A DNA stretch of 64,000 bases from NCBI GenBank assembly GCA_023395555.1, contig JAEWYQ010000069.1, positions 1 through 64,000 on the forward strand, in the 5' to 3' direction. The first letter of the stretch is position 1. Every line of letters starts with the position of its first letter. This document shows, piece by piece, positions 16,263 to 25,468 of this stretch. This DNA is from Bacillota bacterium. Lineage in GTDB: Bacteria; Bacillota; Clostridia; Lachnospirales; Lachnospiraceae. The position numbers and the translations under genes were made by a program. The notes under the pieces are model-generated. The model was given only the letters and a program-made list of their open reading frames with translations, made no database searches and had not been told where the DNA came from.

Positions 16263-17912
16263 TCAGACCAGGTTTCGAAAATCTCTTGGAGATATACCGA
16301 CTGCCTTTCGAAATACCATGGAAAAATATTGCGAGGTGTCAAATCCAACCTTCTGAGCTATCACCTGCACAGTGTCATTGGTTTGACTTAACAGTTCCTT
16401 TGCCTTATTAAGCCTGCATTGGCTAATATATTCGGACAGACTTAATCCGGTTGTCTGTTTAAACAGGCGAGAGACATAGGAACTGTTATAATTTACATAG
16501 TCTGAGATTACAGTAAGAGTTAAATCGTCGGATAAATGACCCTTAATGTAATTCTTAATCGTAGAGACAAGCTTTTGGTTTTTATCGATCAGTGCACTAG
16601 AAGTCAAGTTAAATAATATAGTTGAAATCCTTTCCAAGTAACGGAATGCTTCTGTCCAGCTTTTGAAATCCTTCAAATAGAACAAAGAATATAACCCTAT
16701 TTGTTGAGCAATTACTTCGTTTAAATTCCTCTGACTGATAAAGCTTATAATCGCAGAGGAAATTCTTTGGTAAATACTAATCAGGGGCAGATAGTGCATA
16801 CTTTTGATATTACAACTTGACAAGGAAATTCCCTTAAGCACTTTTAGAAATTCCTTCTCTTCACCATTGTTTAAATAAGCCGAAAGATAGCCTATTTGAA
16901 GATCCCATTGATTAAACTGAATAGATTTCCTGTTATACGCATTAATCATCCGCTCCTCTTCCTCACCGAAAAGCATACCAAAGGAGCGTGTGAATAATGC
17001 CGGCGAGGTAAAAGAAATGTATTGATTCAATGACTGATAGATATTGCCTGACCTATCAATCGGAATTTCTTTATGATAAAGAATCAGCATAATTTCACTG
17101 GATATATTATTTTGAACTGAGAAAATCAATTCATCGAAGCATTCCTTTAAATAAATAACAGGCGCCGGACGGTTATATTCTTTATATAAAGTGGATGGTT
17201 GAAGAAACCATAACACTGTGGTTTTGTCATAATCAAGGATAGCATAATGAAATTTGTTATATAACACCTGATCTGTAATTTGCATCAGCTTCAGGATAAA
17301 ATTATTATGCTCAAAGGAGAACGGGGTATCATCTTTTGGATTGCATTTCCCGTACAAAAGAAAAACAGGTTTGAATAAATCCAATGGAAATTGATAACCA
17401 TACCAATCCATATGCTCCTGTACTTGATTTATTTGTTTTCCCAATATAATATCTTGTAAAAAATCCTTTTGAAAAAGATAATTAAGAAGTTTTTCCTTAC
17501 TAATGATCTGATTCTGTAATTCGATATTTTTAATTTCCATATCAATCGAACGGATCGCATTCGAAACAGCATTGATAATTTCTTCATCAGGCTCAGTTTT
17601 TAGAAGATATGATATGTTATTATGTTTATTTGCATAATAGACGTAATCAAAATTATTGTATCCAGTTAAAAATATGATGCGGCAGCCGGGCCAATCGGAA
17701 AGTATCTTATCAGCCAATTCCAAACCATTAATTCCGGGCATATTAATATCCAGAAGTATGATATTTATTTTAGTTACCTTTAAGATATTTATAGCCTCTA
17801 TTCCGGAATAAGCCTTAAAAATAGTCAATTCCATTTCTTTTTGCTCTTCGAATAGCTCCACCAGCCAATTTACAATATGATGCTCATCATCTACAATTAA
17901 TATTTTTTTCAT
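16263..17912 (-). CDS. YesN-type response regulator with AraC DNA-binding domain
   Basis: 549 residues. Receiver domain at 1-120 with the acidic pair Asp8/Asp9, phospho-acceptor Asp55 (IILLDINMPG), Thr83 and Lys105; a long central region (about 120-440) of no clear family; and a C-terminal AraC-type double helix-turn-helix ('LTVISDYVNYNSSYVSRLFK', 'QVIAQKVGFDTSQYFSMVFR', 'AVGISPRDFRN'). It directly follows its sensor kinase (ribosome site GAGGAAAC inside the end of that gene). The divergent sugar importer at 19965 is its probable target, with repeated sites upstream of it. Confidence 0.92.
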   Translation of the reverse strand: MKKILIVDDEHHIVNWLVELFEEQKEMELTIFKAYSGIEAINILKVTKINIILLDINMPGINGLELADKILSDWPGCRIIFLTGYNNFDYVYYANKHNNISYLLKTEPDEEIINAVSNAIRSIDMEIKNIELQNQIISKEKLLNYLFQKDFLQDIILGKQINQVQEHMDWYGYQFPLDLFKPVFLLYGKCNPKDDTPFSFEHNNFILKLMQITDQVLYNKFHYAILDYDKTTVLWFLQPSTLYKEYNRPAPVIYLKECFDELIFSVQNNISSEIMLILYHKEIPIDRSGNIYQSLNQYISFTSPALFTRSFGMLFGEEEERMINAYNRKSIQFNQWDLQIGYLSAYLNNGEEKEFLKVLKGISLSSCNIKSMHYLPLISIYQRISSAIISFISQRNLNEVIAQQIGLYSLFYLKDFKSWTEAFRYLERISTILFNLTSSALIDKNQKLVSTIKNYIKGHLSDDLTLTVISDYVNYNSSYVSRLFKQTTGLSLSEYISQCRLNKAKELLSQTNDTVQVIAQKVGFDTSQYFSMVFRKAVGISPRDFRNLV

Positions 17913-19670
17913 TTATGTTTCCTCGCTTCTTTCTGTCAAAAAGATAATTACTTTCATACCTCCAAGGTCGGAACGGCTTATGGACAAATTACTGCTATTT
18001 TTATAAAAAGTTCGTATTCTACGAAATATATTAAGTATCCCCGTTACTTCATTCGTGCAAATGAGATTTTTTGATTGTTCAATATTACAATTTATCTGAT
18101 GAATCATTTCATCACTTAAATGATCTCCGTTGTCTTCAATTACAATTTCTATCCCACGTTCCTTTGGTGTAAAATGTACTCTTAACAAACCGTCGATGAT
18201 TTTATTCTCTAAGCCATAATTATAAGCATTTTCGATAATAGGCTGCAAGATTAGCCGGGGTACCTGGAGATTTTCATATTCTTTAGGAAGATCTCCGAAT
18301 TCGGTTGATATTCTGTCTTCAAAACGCATGGATTGTATCCTGGAATAGATTTTTGCATGCCGGTATTCGTCCTTGAATAATTCAAAGTCGGAATTATTTC
18401 TTGTAATATACTTAAAATATACACCCAATTCCTTAGATACCTGAATCGCTTCCTCCTGTATCCCATATTGGATCATACGCTGCAGCATAAAGAAACTGTT
18501 GTATAAAAAATGAGGATTTATCTGGGCTTGAAGCTGCTTAAATTCAGCCTTCTGTAAAAGAAGGTCCTGATTATATACTTCATCAATTACTGCTTCCAGA
18601 TTTTGTGTCATTTTATTGAAGCCCTGGTATAAATAGCTGAATTCACTTTGTTCGGTCTCACTGATGCGAATTTGCAGATTTCCTTTTTCCACTGCCTGAA
18701 AAGCATGTACTAATTTTGTTAATGGATGATGAATTAATTTAATTACACCGTATGAAAACAGCAGAACACATAAGACCATAAATATTATAAAAAATATGGA
18801 GTAGAGGATGGGCAGGCGATAAGGCTCTGCCAAGGTGTTCGTCGGTATAATTTGTATGTAATACGAGTGAGAGAATTCGAGATAGGAACGAAATGCATCA
18901 TAGCTCGAGTTCTTATATTTAATATCTGCTACTCCGTTTTTATAGACAGCATTTTTTACCAAATTACAAAAAGTATTATCCTGTATATTGCCCAGTTCAT
19001 AGGAGTTGTCCTCCAAATAAAACAAATACAGGGCATTGTGATACATGTTTTGTGATTCTAACCGTTTCGTTAAATAATCTGCAGATAAATTTACCTCGGC
19101 AATATTGGCTGGATTTTTTATGGATGGAAACCGGATAATAATCAGTTCATTGTCTGTATAAATAATGGGAAATGGATTGTTGTCTCTTAAGGAAATAATA
19201 TTTTCGTAGGTATCAAGGGTGATATCCTGATAGCTTCCTCCTTCAAAAATCAGTTTTTCTCTACCTCCCCTGTAATGTGATGAGTTATATGCTTTTCCTA
19301 CAGATGGGATATAGACTCTGATATTATGGATAAGTTTGCTGCTCTCTTTGATACTGCTGATATATTCCCGTATTTGCTGAACTGCCTGTGATTTTTCGTA
19401 ATTGCTCATAAGATCACTGAGGTAAGACAGCTTGCGAACCTTTGAGTGGACTGTGATATTGGAAGCGGAAATACTAATGGTATTGAACTCATTATCAAGA
19501 TTATCGGCAAAGGTCTGGTTCTTCTCACTGATTGACTTGATTGTTTCATTGATCAGAAGGTTATTGCTCCTGATCATATTGACGCTGCTGAAGAGAATCA
19601 TAGGTATTACGATGACCAGAAAGAGTATAATTATTTTTGTTAATATTATATCCTTTTTAATTAACTTCAT
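17913..19670 (-). CDS. YesM-type sensor histidine kinase
   Basis: 585 residues from the ATG at 19670, which has AAGGAGA seven bases upstream; an in-frame ATG at 19712 does not. Two membrane segments (about residues 10-35, 'IIILFLVIVIPMILFSSVNM', and 285-310, 'LYSIFFIIFMVLCVLLFSYG') flank an extracytoplasmic sensor, followed by a HAMP linker, the His_kinase H-box 'LQAQINPHFLYNSFFML' (phospho-His) and an ATPase domain with 'PIIENAYNYGLENKI' (N-box) and 'IVIEDNGDHLS'. It senses an extracellular sugar-related signal or a binding protein and phosphorylates the YesN partner. Confidence 0.92.
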   Translation of the reverse strand: MKLIKKDIILTKIIILFLVIVIPMILFSSVNMIRSNNLLINETIKSISEKNQTFADNLDNEFNTISISASNITVHSKVRKLSYLSDLMSNYEKSQAVQQIREYISSIKESSKLIHNIRVYIPSVGKAYNSSHYRGGREKLIFEGGSYQDITLDTYENIISLRDNNPFPIIYTDNELIIIRFPSIKNPANIAEVNLSADYLTKRLESQNMYHNALYLFYLEDNSYELGNIQDNTFCNLVKNAVYKNGVADIKYKNSSYDAFRSYLEFSHSYYIQIIPTNTLAEPYRLPILYSIFFIIFMVLCVLLFSYGVIKLIHHPLTKLVHAFQAVEKGNLQIRISETEQSEFSYLYQGFNKMTQNLEAVIDEVYNQDLLLQKAEFKQLQAQINPHFLYNSFFMLQRMIQYGIQEEAIQVSKELGVYFKYITRNNSDFELFKDEYRHAKIYSRIQSMRFEDRISTEFGDLPKEYENLQVPRLILQPIIENAYNYGLENKIIDGLLRVHFTPKERGIEIVIEDNGDHLSDEMIHQINCNIEQSKNLICTNEVTGILNIFRRIRTFYKNSSNLSISRSDLGGMKVIIFLTERSEET

Positions 19671-19789
19671 TGCTTTTCTCCTTATGAATTCAATGTATAT
19701 AAAGTATAGCATAAAACATGATCTATTTGTAGCTGAGTTTAGTCAAAATTTATAAGAAAAAAGCTATTTTGCATAAAAATGTATAAAAA

Positions 19790-19890
19790 TTATACAAATG
19801 TAAAAATATTATACAAATAAGACGATTTCATATAAAACCCCAGGATTTAACACCGGTAAACAAGTAAAATTATTATACAAATGTAAAGAT
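19790..19890 (+). repeat. three direct copies of TTATACAAAT upstream of the sugar importer
   Basis: TTATACAAATGTAAA occurs at 19790-19804 and TTATACAAATGTAAAGAT at 19873-19890, with TTATACAAAT at 19809-19818. Start-to-start spacings are 19 and 64 bases, about two and six helical turns, so all would sit on one face. The position, between the YesM gene and the binding-protein gene, suggests sites for the AraC-type response regulator. Confidence 0.6.
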
Positions 19891-19964
19891 TTTGGACTAC
19901 TAAATAGTTGATTTGCTTGCTAAACTAATATCGTAACGAATAAACACAAGGAGGGTAAAATCTT

Positions 19965-21644
19965 ATGAAAAAGAAGTTAATTGCAGTATTATTAGTTGTC
20001 TGTATGGTTGTTTCCTTAGCCGGCTGTAATAGTAAAAAAGAAGCCGGTAATTCCGTTCCAACGAAAACAGATACGAATCAAAAGGCAGATGCATCAAACC
20101 CGGCTGGGGGCGAGGATGGAGGAGATGCGGCAAGCAGTGAGGATTTGGCTTTTAGCAAATATGATGAAACAGTAACAATACATACCGTGACATCAGAGTA
20201 TGCATCCGCTAAATATCCGGAAGGCGATGATATTACCAACAATGTTTGGATCAGAGCCTATAAGGAAAAATTTAATGTTGAAGTGGTAACCGACTGGGTA
20301 AGTGATGAATACGATACAAAATTAAATCTTGCTATATCCTCCGGTACCTTACCGGATGTGTTCCATGTCAATGCAGCCCAGTTGCAGCAGCTGGTTGATG
20401 CGGATCTGATACAGGATATCACGGAGGTATTTGACCAATATGCATCAGAACGTGTGAAGGGCTATATGCAGGATGATATTGACAGCTTTGAATCCGGTAA
20501 AAAAGACGGAAAATTATATGGTATTCCTCAAATGCACTGGGGGATTATCGACCAGCCTGACTACATCTGGGTCAGAAATGACTGGAAAGAGGAATGCGGA
20601 CTTGCAGATCCTCAGACAATGGATGATGTGGTTAATATAGCAAAGACCTTTATGGAAAAGTATGGTGTTTATGGTATTGCGGTTGATCAAACCCTTGATT
20701 ATCTTAACCTTACGGCAATTTCCTGGCATGCTTATCCCGATATGTGGCTGAAGGGCAGTGACGGAAAGCTGGTATACGGCTCCGTACAGCCTGAGATGAA
20801 GACAGCCCTTGCAGCATGGGCGGACTGGTACAAGCAGGGGATTTTAAATCCTGATTTTGCCACTCAGGACTTCAATGCAATGCAAAGTGATATCGTTGCC
20901 GGTAAAGCAGGTATCCAGCCGTTCTATCAATGGTGGGGCTATAACCCGGGTGTAGATACCGTGACAAACAATGGTGTGGATGCTGTCTTCTATCCTTATG
21001 CGATGCCATCCGCAGATGGTAAGGAGGTATACCAGTCGATTTTCTTTGCAAATGGCTCCTATACCGTGGTAAGTAAGCAATGTAAGAATCCGGAAGCCGC
21101 AATTAAATTAATTAATTTCTATGGCTATATGCTGGATGAATCAACCGGCAAGGAAGACCAGGAAACCATCTCTGCCTTTACGGATAATGACATGGCACAT
21201 GTGGTTGGAGCATTCCGTGTTCTCAATCCTGCCTGTGACTATGAACAGTATCAGCATGTATCCAAAGCACTGGTTGATGGTGATACCTCAAGCTTTACCA
21301 CAAGCGGTATGTGGCAGAAATATAACAACAGTGTGGAGTTTAAGACCAATGGGACACCTGGTGCAACAGGTGATTACTTGCAGCAGGGCGCTCCGAAGAC
21401 GGCCTATGGCTTAGCAACCCAGGTACTGGATAGTAATAAGTACGTTAAATCAGAGCTATGGGGTGCTACTCCGGAGACCCTGCTGAACTATGGAACAACT
21501 CTTGATGATCTTTTAACGGAAGGCTTCACAAAGATTATTATGGGTGAGGAAAGCATTGATTACTTTGATACAGTAGTACAAAACTGGCATGCAGCCGGTG
21601 GTGAAGAAGCCACCAAGGCAATGAACGATGCATACGGTAATTAA
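19965..21644 (+). CDS. ABC transporter sugar-binding lipoprotein (LipO/family 1)
   Basis: 559 residues. A lipoprotein signal ends in SLAGC (Cys24), followed by a Ser/Asp/Gly-rich linker and a mature family-1 extracellular binding domain ('YKEKFNVEVVTDWVSDEYDT', 'LAISSGTLPDVFHVNAAQLQ', 'YGIPQMHWGIIDQPDYIWVR'). This length and start belong to the large LipO-type proteins that partner with LplB/LplC permeases. RBS is AAGGAGGG; regulated presumably by the divergent YesMN pair. A terminator-like hairpin follows, which would lower permease expression relative to the abundant binding protein. Confidence 0.92.
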   Translation: MKKKLIAVLLVVCMVVSLAGCNSKKEAGNSVPTKTDTNQKADASNPAGGEDGGDAASSEDLAFSKYDETVTIHTVTSEYASAKYPEGDDITNNVWIRAYKEKFNVEVVTDWVSDEYDTKLNLAISSGTLPDVFHVNAAQLQQLVDADLIQDITEVFDQYASERVKGYMQDDIDSFESGKKDGKLYGIPQMHWGIIDQPDYIWVRNDWKEECGLADPQTMDDVVNIAKTFMEKYGVYGIAVDQTLDYLNLTAISWHAYPDMWLKGSDGKLVYGSVQPEMKTALAAWADWYKQGILNPDFATQDFNAMQSDIVAGKAGIQPFYQWWGYNPGVDTVTNNGVDAVFYPYAMPSADGKEVYQSIFFANGSYTVVSKQCKNPEAAIKLINFYGYMLDESTGKEDQETISAFTDNDMAHVVGAFRVLNPACDYEQYQHVSKALVDGDTSSFTTSGMWQKYNNSVEFKTNGTPGATGDYLQQGAPKTAYGLATQVLDSNKYVKSELWGATPETLLNYGTTLDDLLTEGFTKIIMGEESIDYFDTVVQNWHAAGGEEATKAMNDAYGN

Positions 21645-21660
21645 TTAATAAGATATCAAT

Positions 21661-21701
21661 GGAGGGAACAAGGAGATTTTCTCCCGGTTCCCTCTTTTTT
21701 T
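21661..21701 (+). terminator. attenuating terminator between binding protein and permeases
   Basis: GAGGGAAC (21662-21669) pairs with GTTCCCTC (21687-21694), with an inner AGGAGA/TCTCC pairing, followed by T7. Permeases start 27 bases later, so it is likely a partial terminator within the operon. Confidence 0.8.
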
Positions 21702-21727
21702 AGTCTTAAGTAGTAAGGAGGATGCAG

Positions 21728-22618
21728 ATGTTTAAGAAAATAAAAAAGCAATGGCCGTTACATCTGATGTTATTGCCGGGAATTATATTAATCTTTATTT
21801 TTAGCTATATCCCACTCTATGGTTTAGTAATAGCCTTTCAAAAATATAATCCCGGATTAGGCTTTCACTCTAAATGGGTCGGGTGGAAGAATTTTACATA
21901 CGTTTTTAGTCAGCCTAATTTTGTCCGAACCATATGGAATACTTTTTATATCGCATTCTTTAAGATATTAGGCGGGATTATTGTACCGGTTGCCTTTGCT
22001 TTACTCCTGAATGAGGTGTTCCATAACGGAATTAAGCGTGTTTTTCAGACCTTGGTTTACATACCCAATTTCCTGTCATGGGTTATCATGGCCGGTATAT
22101 TTATGGATATCCTGGCATCGGATGGTATTATCAACAGTGCACTTTCGGCATTTGGTATATCACCGATTAATTTTTTGGGAAGTCCCAAAATATTTCCCTG
22201 GACTATGATCATTAGTGATGTATGGAAGGGATTTGGTTTTGGAACGGTAGTATATCTCGCTGCTCTCACCGGAATTGATCCGGGTCTTTATGAAGCGGCT
22301 ATGGTGGACGGAGCAAAGCGCTGGAAGCAGACGGTTTACATCACCCTGCCGTTACTGGCGCCTACCATTATCCTGATGACCGTTCTTGCCCTGGGCAATG
22401 TTATGAATGCAGGCTTTGACCAGATTTATAACCTGTATTCACCGGTTGTCTACAGCTCCGCCGATATTATTGACACTTATGTATACCGCTTGGGTATCAA
22501 ACAGGCACAGTATTCTGTCGCTACCGCAGTAGGGTTGTTCAAATCCCTGATATCCTGCATTATGGTTGGTTTATCGTATATTCTTGCTGATAAAGTGGCA
22601 AAGTATCGGATTTTCTAA
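21728..22618 (+). CDS. ABC sugar permease, LplB type
   Basis: 296 residues from the second ATG (21728), seven bases after GGAGG; an ATG at 21722 is too close to the ribosome site. Six membrane segments are expected, starting 'HLMLLPGIILIFIFSYIPLY', and the EAA loop reads 'GLYEAAMVDGAKRWKQTVYI' (EAA-x3-DGA), which docks on the ATPase. It is one of a pair with the following gene. No ATPase gene is in the cluster, as is usual for these importers, which use a shared MsmK/UgpC-type ATPase elsewhere. Confidence 0.92.
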   Translation: MFKKIKKQWPLHLMLLPGIILIFIFSYIPLYGLVIAFQKYNPGLGFHSKWVGWKNFTYVFSQPNFVRTIWNTFYIAFFKILGGIIVPVAFALLLNEVFHNGIKRVFQTLVYIPNFLSWVIMAGIFMDILASDGIINSALSAFGISPINFLGSPKIFPWTMIISDVWKGFGFGTVVYLAALTGIDPGLYEAAMVDGAKRWKQTVYITLPLLAPTIILMTVLALGNVMNAGFDQIYNLYSPVVYSSADIIDTYVYRLGIKQAQYSVATAVGLFKSLISCIMVGLSYILADKVAKYRIF

Positions 22619-22631
22619 AGGAGGGGAAAGG

Positions 22632-23522
22632 ATGATTCAATATAAAAGCGTTGGAAGAACCATTTTTAACATGATAAACTATGCAATATTAATTATAACG
22701 TCCTTAATCTGTGTACTCCCCTTTATCAATATGCTGGCTGTCTCTTTCAGCGGAAGTGCAGCTGTGACAGCAGGAAAAGTTGGTTTCTGGCCGGTTGATT
22801 TTACGACGAAAGCATATGAATTTGCATTGGCAAATGGGAAGTTCTTTAGATCACTTATGGTATCAGTGGAAAGGGTATTATTGGGCGTTGCCATAAATAT
22901 CACCCTTATGGTATTGACTGCTTACCCGTTGTCAAAGACAAAGGAACGATTGGCAGGACGTAATATATACATGACCTTCTTTGTAATTACTATGCTGATT
23001 AACGGCGGCATGATCCCCACCTATTTAATTATTGTAAAAGCGAAGCTGATTGATTCCATCTGGGCGTTAATTTTACCGGGTGCATTGCCGGTATACAATA
23101 TGATTATTCTTATGAATTTTATCCGGGGACTTCCGGAGGAACTGGAAGAAGCAGCGAGAATTGACGGAGCCGGACCCTTCCGGGTTCTGATCCGCATTCT
23201 TCTTCCGGTGTTGAAGCCGGCACTGGCAACTGTAGGTTTGTTCTGTATCGTAGGGCATTGGAATTCCTGGTTTGATGGTATTATTTATATGAATAGTCCG
23301 GCAAAGTACCCCTTGCAAAGCTATCTGCAGACATTGCTTCAGAGCTTTGAGCAGATTATGCAGAAATCAGGTACGGATTATGCAAAGCTATTATCCATGA
23401 TGAATGCAAGAACAGGACGCGCAGCGCAGCTTTTCCTTGGAGCTATTCCAATTATGCTGATCTATCCTTTCCTGCAGAAGTATTTTACTAAGGGTCTTGT
23501 GTTAGGCAGCGTAAAGGGGTAA
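22632..23522 (+). CDS. ABC sugar permease, LplC/CarB type
   Basis: 296 residues from the ATG at 22632 (GAGGGGAAAGG just upstream); the longer frame from 22566 overlaps the previous gene and is not used. Six segments, and the EAA loop is 'EELEEAARIDGAGPFRVLIR'. The C-terminal '...FTKGLVLGSVKG' ending is characteristic of the LplC/YtcP group. Partner of the LplB-type permease 13 bases upstream; together they import the oligosaccharide bound by the lipoprotein at 19965, plausibly an alpha-galactoside given the nearby GH27. Confidence 0.92.
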   Translation: MIQYKSVGRTIFNMINYAILIITSLICVLPFINMLAVSFSGSAAVTAGKVGFWPVDFTTKAYEFALANGKFFRSLMVSVERVLLGVAINITLMVLTAYPLSKTKERLAGRNIYMTFFVITMLINGGMIPTYLIIVKAKLIDSIWALILPGALPVYNMIILMNFIRGLPEELEEAARIDGAGPFRVLIRILLPVLKPALATVGLFCIVGHWNSWFDGIIYMNSPAKYPLQSYLQTLLQSFEQIMQKSGTDYAKLLSMMNARTGRAAQLFLGAIPIMLIYPFLQKYFTKGLVLGSVKG

Positions 23523-23666
23523 CCTGCCGTAAGCAATTGTCTTTGAGGATTAAGGGAAGAGATCCTATTACTGCTTAAAGAGTAATTTTGTCACTGCATT
23601 TGAGATTAGTAAAACCAATCAGATCAGAATGCAATATGATGAAATACTATAATGTGGGGGTATCAT

Positions 23667-24552
23667 ATGAAGAAAATAATAAATAATGGAACAAAAAACA
23701 ATAAGAAGCCACATAGTAAAGCAATCCATCATCATGAGAAGGAGTTGAAGGGCTCTGTAAAATGGTTTAGAGGTATTGGTATGAATATTATTGCCTCTTT
23801 TTTGCTTCCTGTTATTTTTGTTATTATCGTTGGAGGTGTATCCTATAATAAAGCGTCAAATGCAATTATAAGTAAATATAAGGAATCCAGCAGCCAGGCA
23901 ATTGATATGACAGGAGAATATCTTCGATTTGGGTTTGATTCGGTAAAAGCAACGGCGATCCAATTTATCATGGATAATGCTTTACAGAAATATTACTCAG
24001 GATCATATCTGAATGATGCGCTGGAAAGCAATAAAATCATTGATAATACTAAAACATCTTTGCTGGCCAAGCAAGGCTCGGATCCTTTCATTCACAACAT
24101 AACTATTTTATCTAATATGGATGCAAAAACAATATCTACAACGGATACAAAAGAGAAGGGTCTATACAATGAATTTATTCAGTCAGATACAGGGAAGGGC
24201 CTGGCTGAGAAACCGAAGTCCAAGTATTGGATCGGTAAAGGAGCAGGAGGAAGCGGTTAATAGGACGGAAGAAGCTTTTATCAGCTTAAATAGACAGGTG
24301 GAAAATCTGATCAATAATGTCGGAATGATCCTGGATAGTATAAAGGACATAGAAGCAGCAAGGGTGGGAACATTATCTGCAATTGAGAATATTTCGGCAG
24401 TATCTCAGGAGACGGCAGCAGCGTCCTTATCAGTGGGAGAGACTACAAACAGTCAGATTGATGCTATTAACGACTTAGAGGTTTTGGCCAGGGAACTGGG
24501 TGAGAATGCAAAGGCGTTAGGTAGAGCAGTAGAAAATTTTATTGTAGAATAA
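23667..24552 (+). pseudogene. methyl-accepting chemotaxis protein with internal deletion
   Basis: The 5' part (from ATG 23667, after TGGGGG) encodes a Lys/His-rich cytoplasmic head, a membrane segment ('IIASFLLPVIFVIIVGGVSY') and the beginning of a dCache-like sensor up to 'KPKSKYWIGKG' near 24245, where it stops. In another frame, from about 24235, comes the extreme C-terminus of a chemoreceptor: 'TEEAFISLNRQVENLINNVG', 'SAIENISAVSQETAAASLSV', 'GENAKALGRAVENFIVE'. The rest of the sensor, the second membrane segment, the HAMP domain and most of the signalling hairpin, probably 300-400 residues, are missing and the junction is out of frame. Non-functional. It follows the sugar importer and may once have sensed its ligand. 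Confidence 0.8.
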
Positions 24553-24672
24553 CACTAAATTGACCTAACGGCGAATGAAATTTAACAGACACAGTGATAT
24601 TCCTTACATGCTTTAAGAATCAAGTGCTAATCGTAATGTAATAAAAGATATTTTACACTGTAATTAATTAAG

Positions 24673-24733
24673 AAACGGCATATCATAAAGACTCTGAATA
24701 ACCAGACTTTAAGATAGGCCGTTATATTTTTTG
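24673..24733 (+). terminator. terminator before the TetR gene
   Basis: AACGGC (24674-24679) pairs with GCCGTT (24718-24723), with further imperfect pairing of CATAAAGACTCTG and CAGACTTTAAG inside, followed by a T run at 24727-24732. Confidence 0.6.
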
Positions 24734-24740
24734 AAAGTAA

Positions 24741-24798
24741 TTGACTATCGAGTCAATATGATATATGATAGATTTATAAGGATTGACCGTTCAGTCAA
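24741..24798 (+). promoter_or_regulatory. TetR promoter with two phased palindromic operators
   Basis: A near-consensus promoter TTGACT (24741-24746), 17-base spacer, TATGAT (24764-24769). Two copies of the palindrome TTGAC-N6-GTCAA lie at 24741-24756 (TTGACTATCGAGTCAA, overlapping the -35) and 24783-24798 (TTGACCGTTCAGTCAA, just past the start point). They are 42 bases apart, four helical turns, so dimers would bind the same face. Typical of TetR autorepression. Confidence 0.8.
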
Positions 24799-24832
24799 TA
24801 ATCGTGTACAAAGGTATACAGGAGTGTATGGA

Positions 24833-25468
24833 ATGAGAGAGACATTTAATAAATTAGCAGAGGATAAAAAAAACATCATTATAAAAGGCGGAATATCTGA
24901 ATTTTCTAAAAAATCATATTCGGAGGCCAGTACGGATGCAATAACAAGAGACTGCGGGATATCGAAAGGAATTCTCTTCCACTACTTCGGAAGTAAAAAA
25001 GAATTCTATATTTATTGTTTAGAACAGGCATTGGAACGACTTATGATAGAGCAGTCGGGAGCGAAAGCAAGCGATTTTTATGATATTATTTTCAACTTTA
25101 TGGAGGAGAAGTTCGATGTTTGCCGAAAGTTTAGGGAAGAGATGCGGCTGGTAAACATGGCGGCACGTGAGACCAACAGTCAGGTTTTTGACCAAAAGAA
25201 TAAAGTACTGGCAAAGTATACAATAAAGACCAGGGAAAAATCAGCAAAGATAATGGCCGAGGCAGTGGCTGTCCTCAATTTGAAAAAAACAGATCCGGAG
25301 AAGGCAGCAGGGGCCCTTAGCCTTTATATTGGAGCAATCATTAACAGATATTTAGAAGTTTATAAAGAAACGCCGGATCGGTTTTTTGAAAAGTCGGAAC
25401 GGATAAAAGCAGAGATAAAGGAGCAGATAGATTTTATGTTATACGGTGTGGTGAAGGAGGAAGTCTGA
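24833..25468 (+). CDS. TetR family transcriptional regulator
   Basis: 211 residues from the ATG at 24833, eight bases after GGAG; the frame extends to 24731 across the promoter and operators, so it is not the start. The N-terminal helix-turn-helix is 'FSKKSYSEASTDAITRDCGI' followed by SKGILFHYFGSKKEFYIYCL, the diagnostic TetR recognition helix; the rest is a helical ligand-binding domain. Its stop overlaps the start of the PaaK-like gene (TGATG), so it regulates its own operon through the tandem operators just upstream. The inducer is unknown, maybe an aromatic or fatty acyl compound in view of the partner. Confidence 0.9.
   Translation: MRETFNKLAEDKKNIIIKGGISEFSKKSYSEASTDAITRDCGISKGILFHYFGSKKEFYIYCLEQALERLMIEQSGAKASDFYDIIFNFMEEKFDVCRKFREEMRLVNMAARETNSQVFDQKNKVLAKYTIKTREKSAKIMAEAVAVLNLKKTDPEKAAGALSLYIGAIINRYLEVYKETPDRFFEKSERIKAEIKEQIDFMLYGVVKEEV

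Noticed and set aside
24121..24234. Upstream part of the second chemoreceptor frame
   Set aside because: It overlaps the genuine first frame and encodes Arg/Gln-rich sequence unlike a chemoreceptor; only the part after about 24235 is real.
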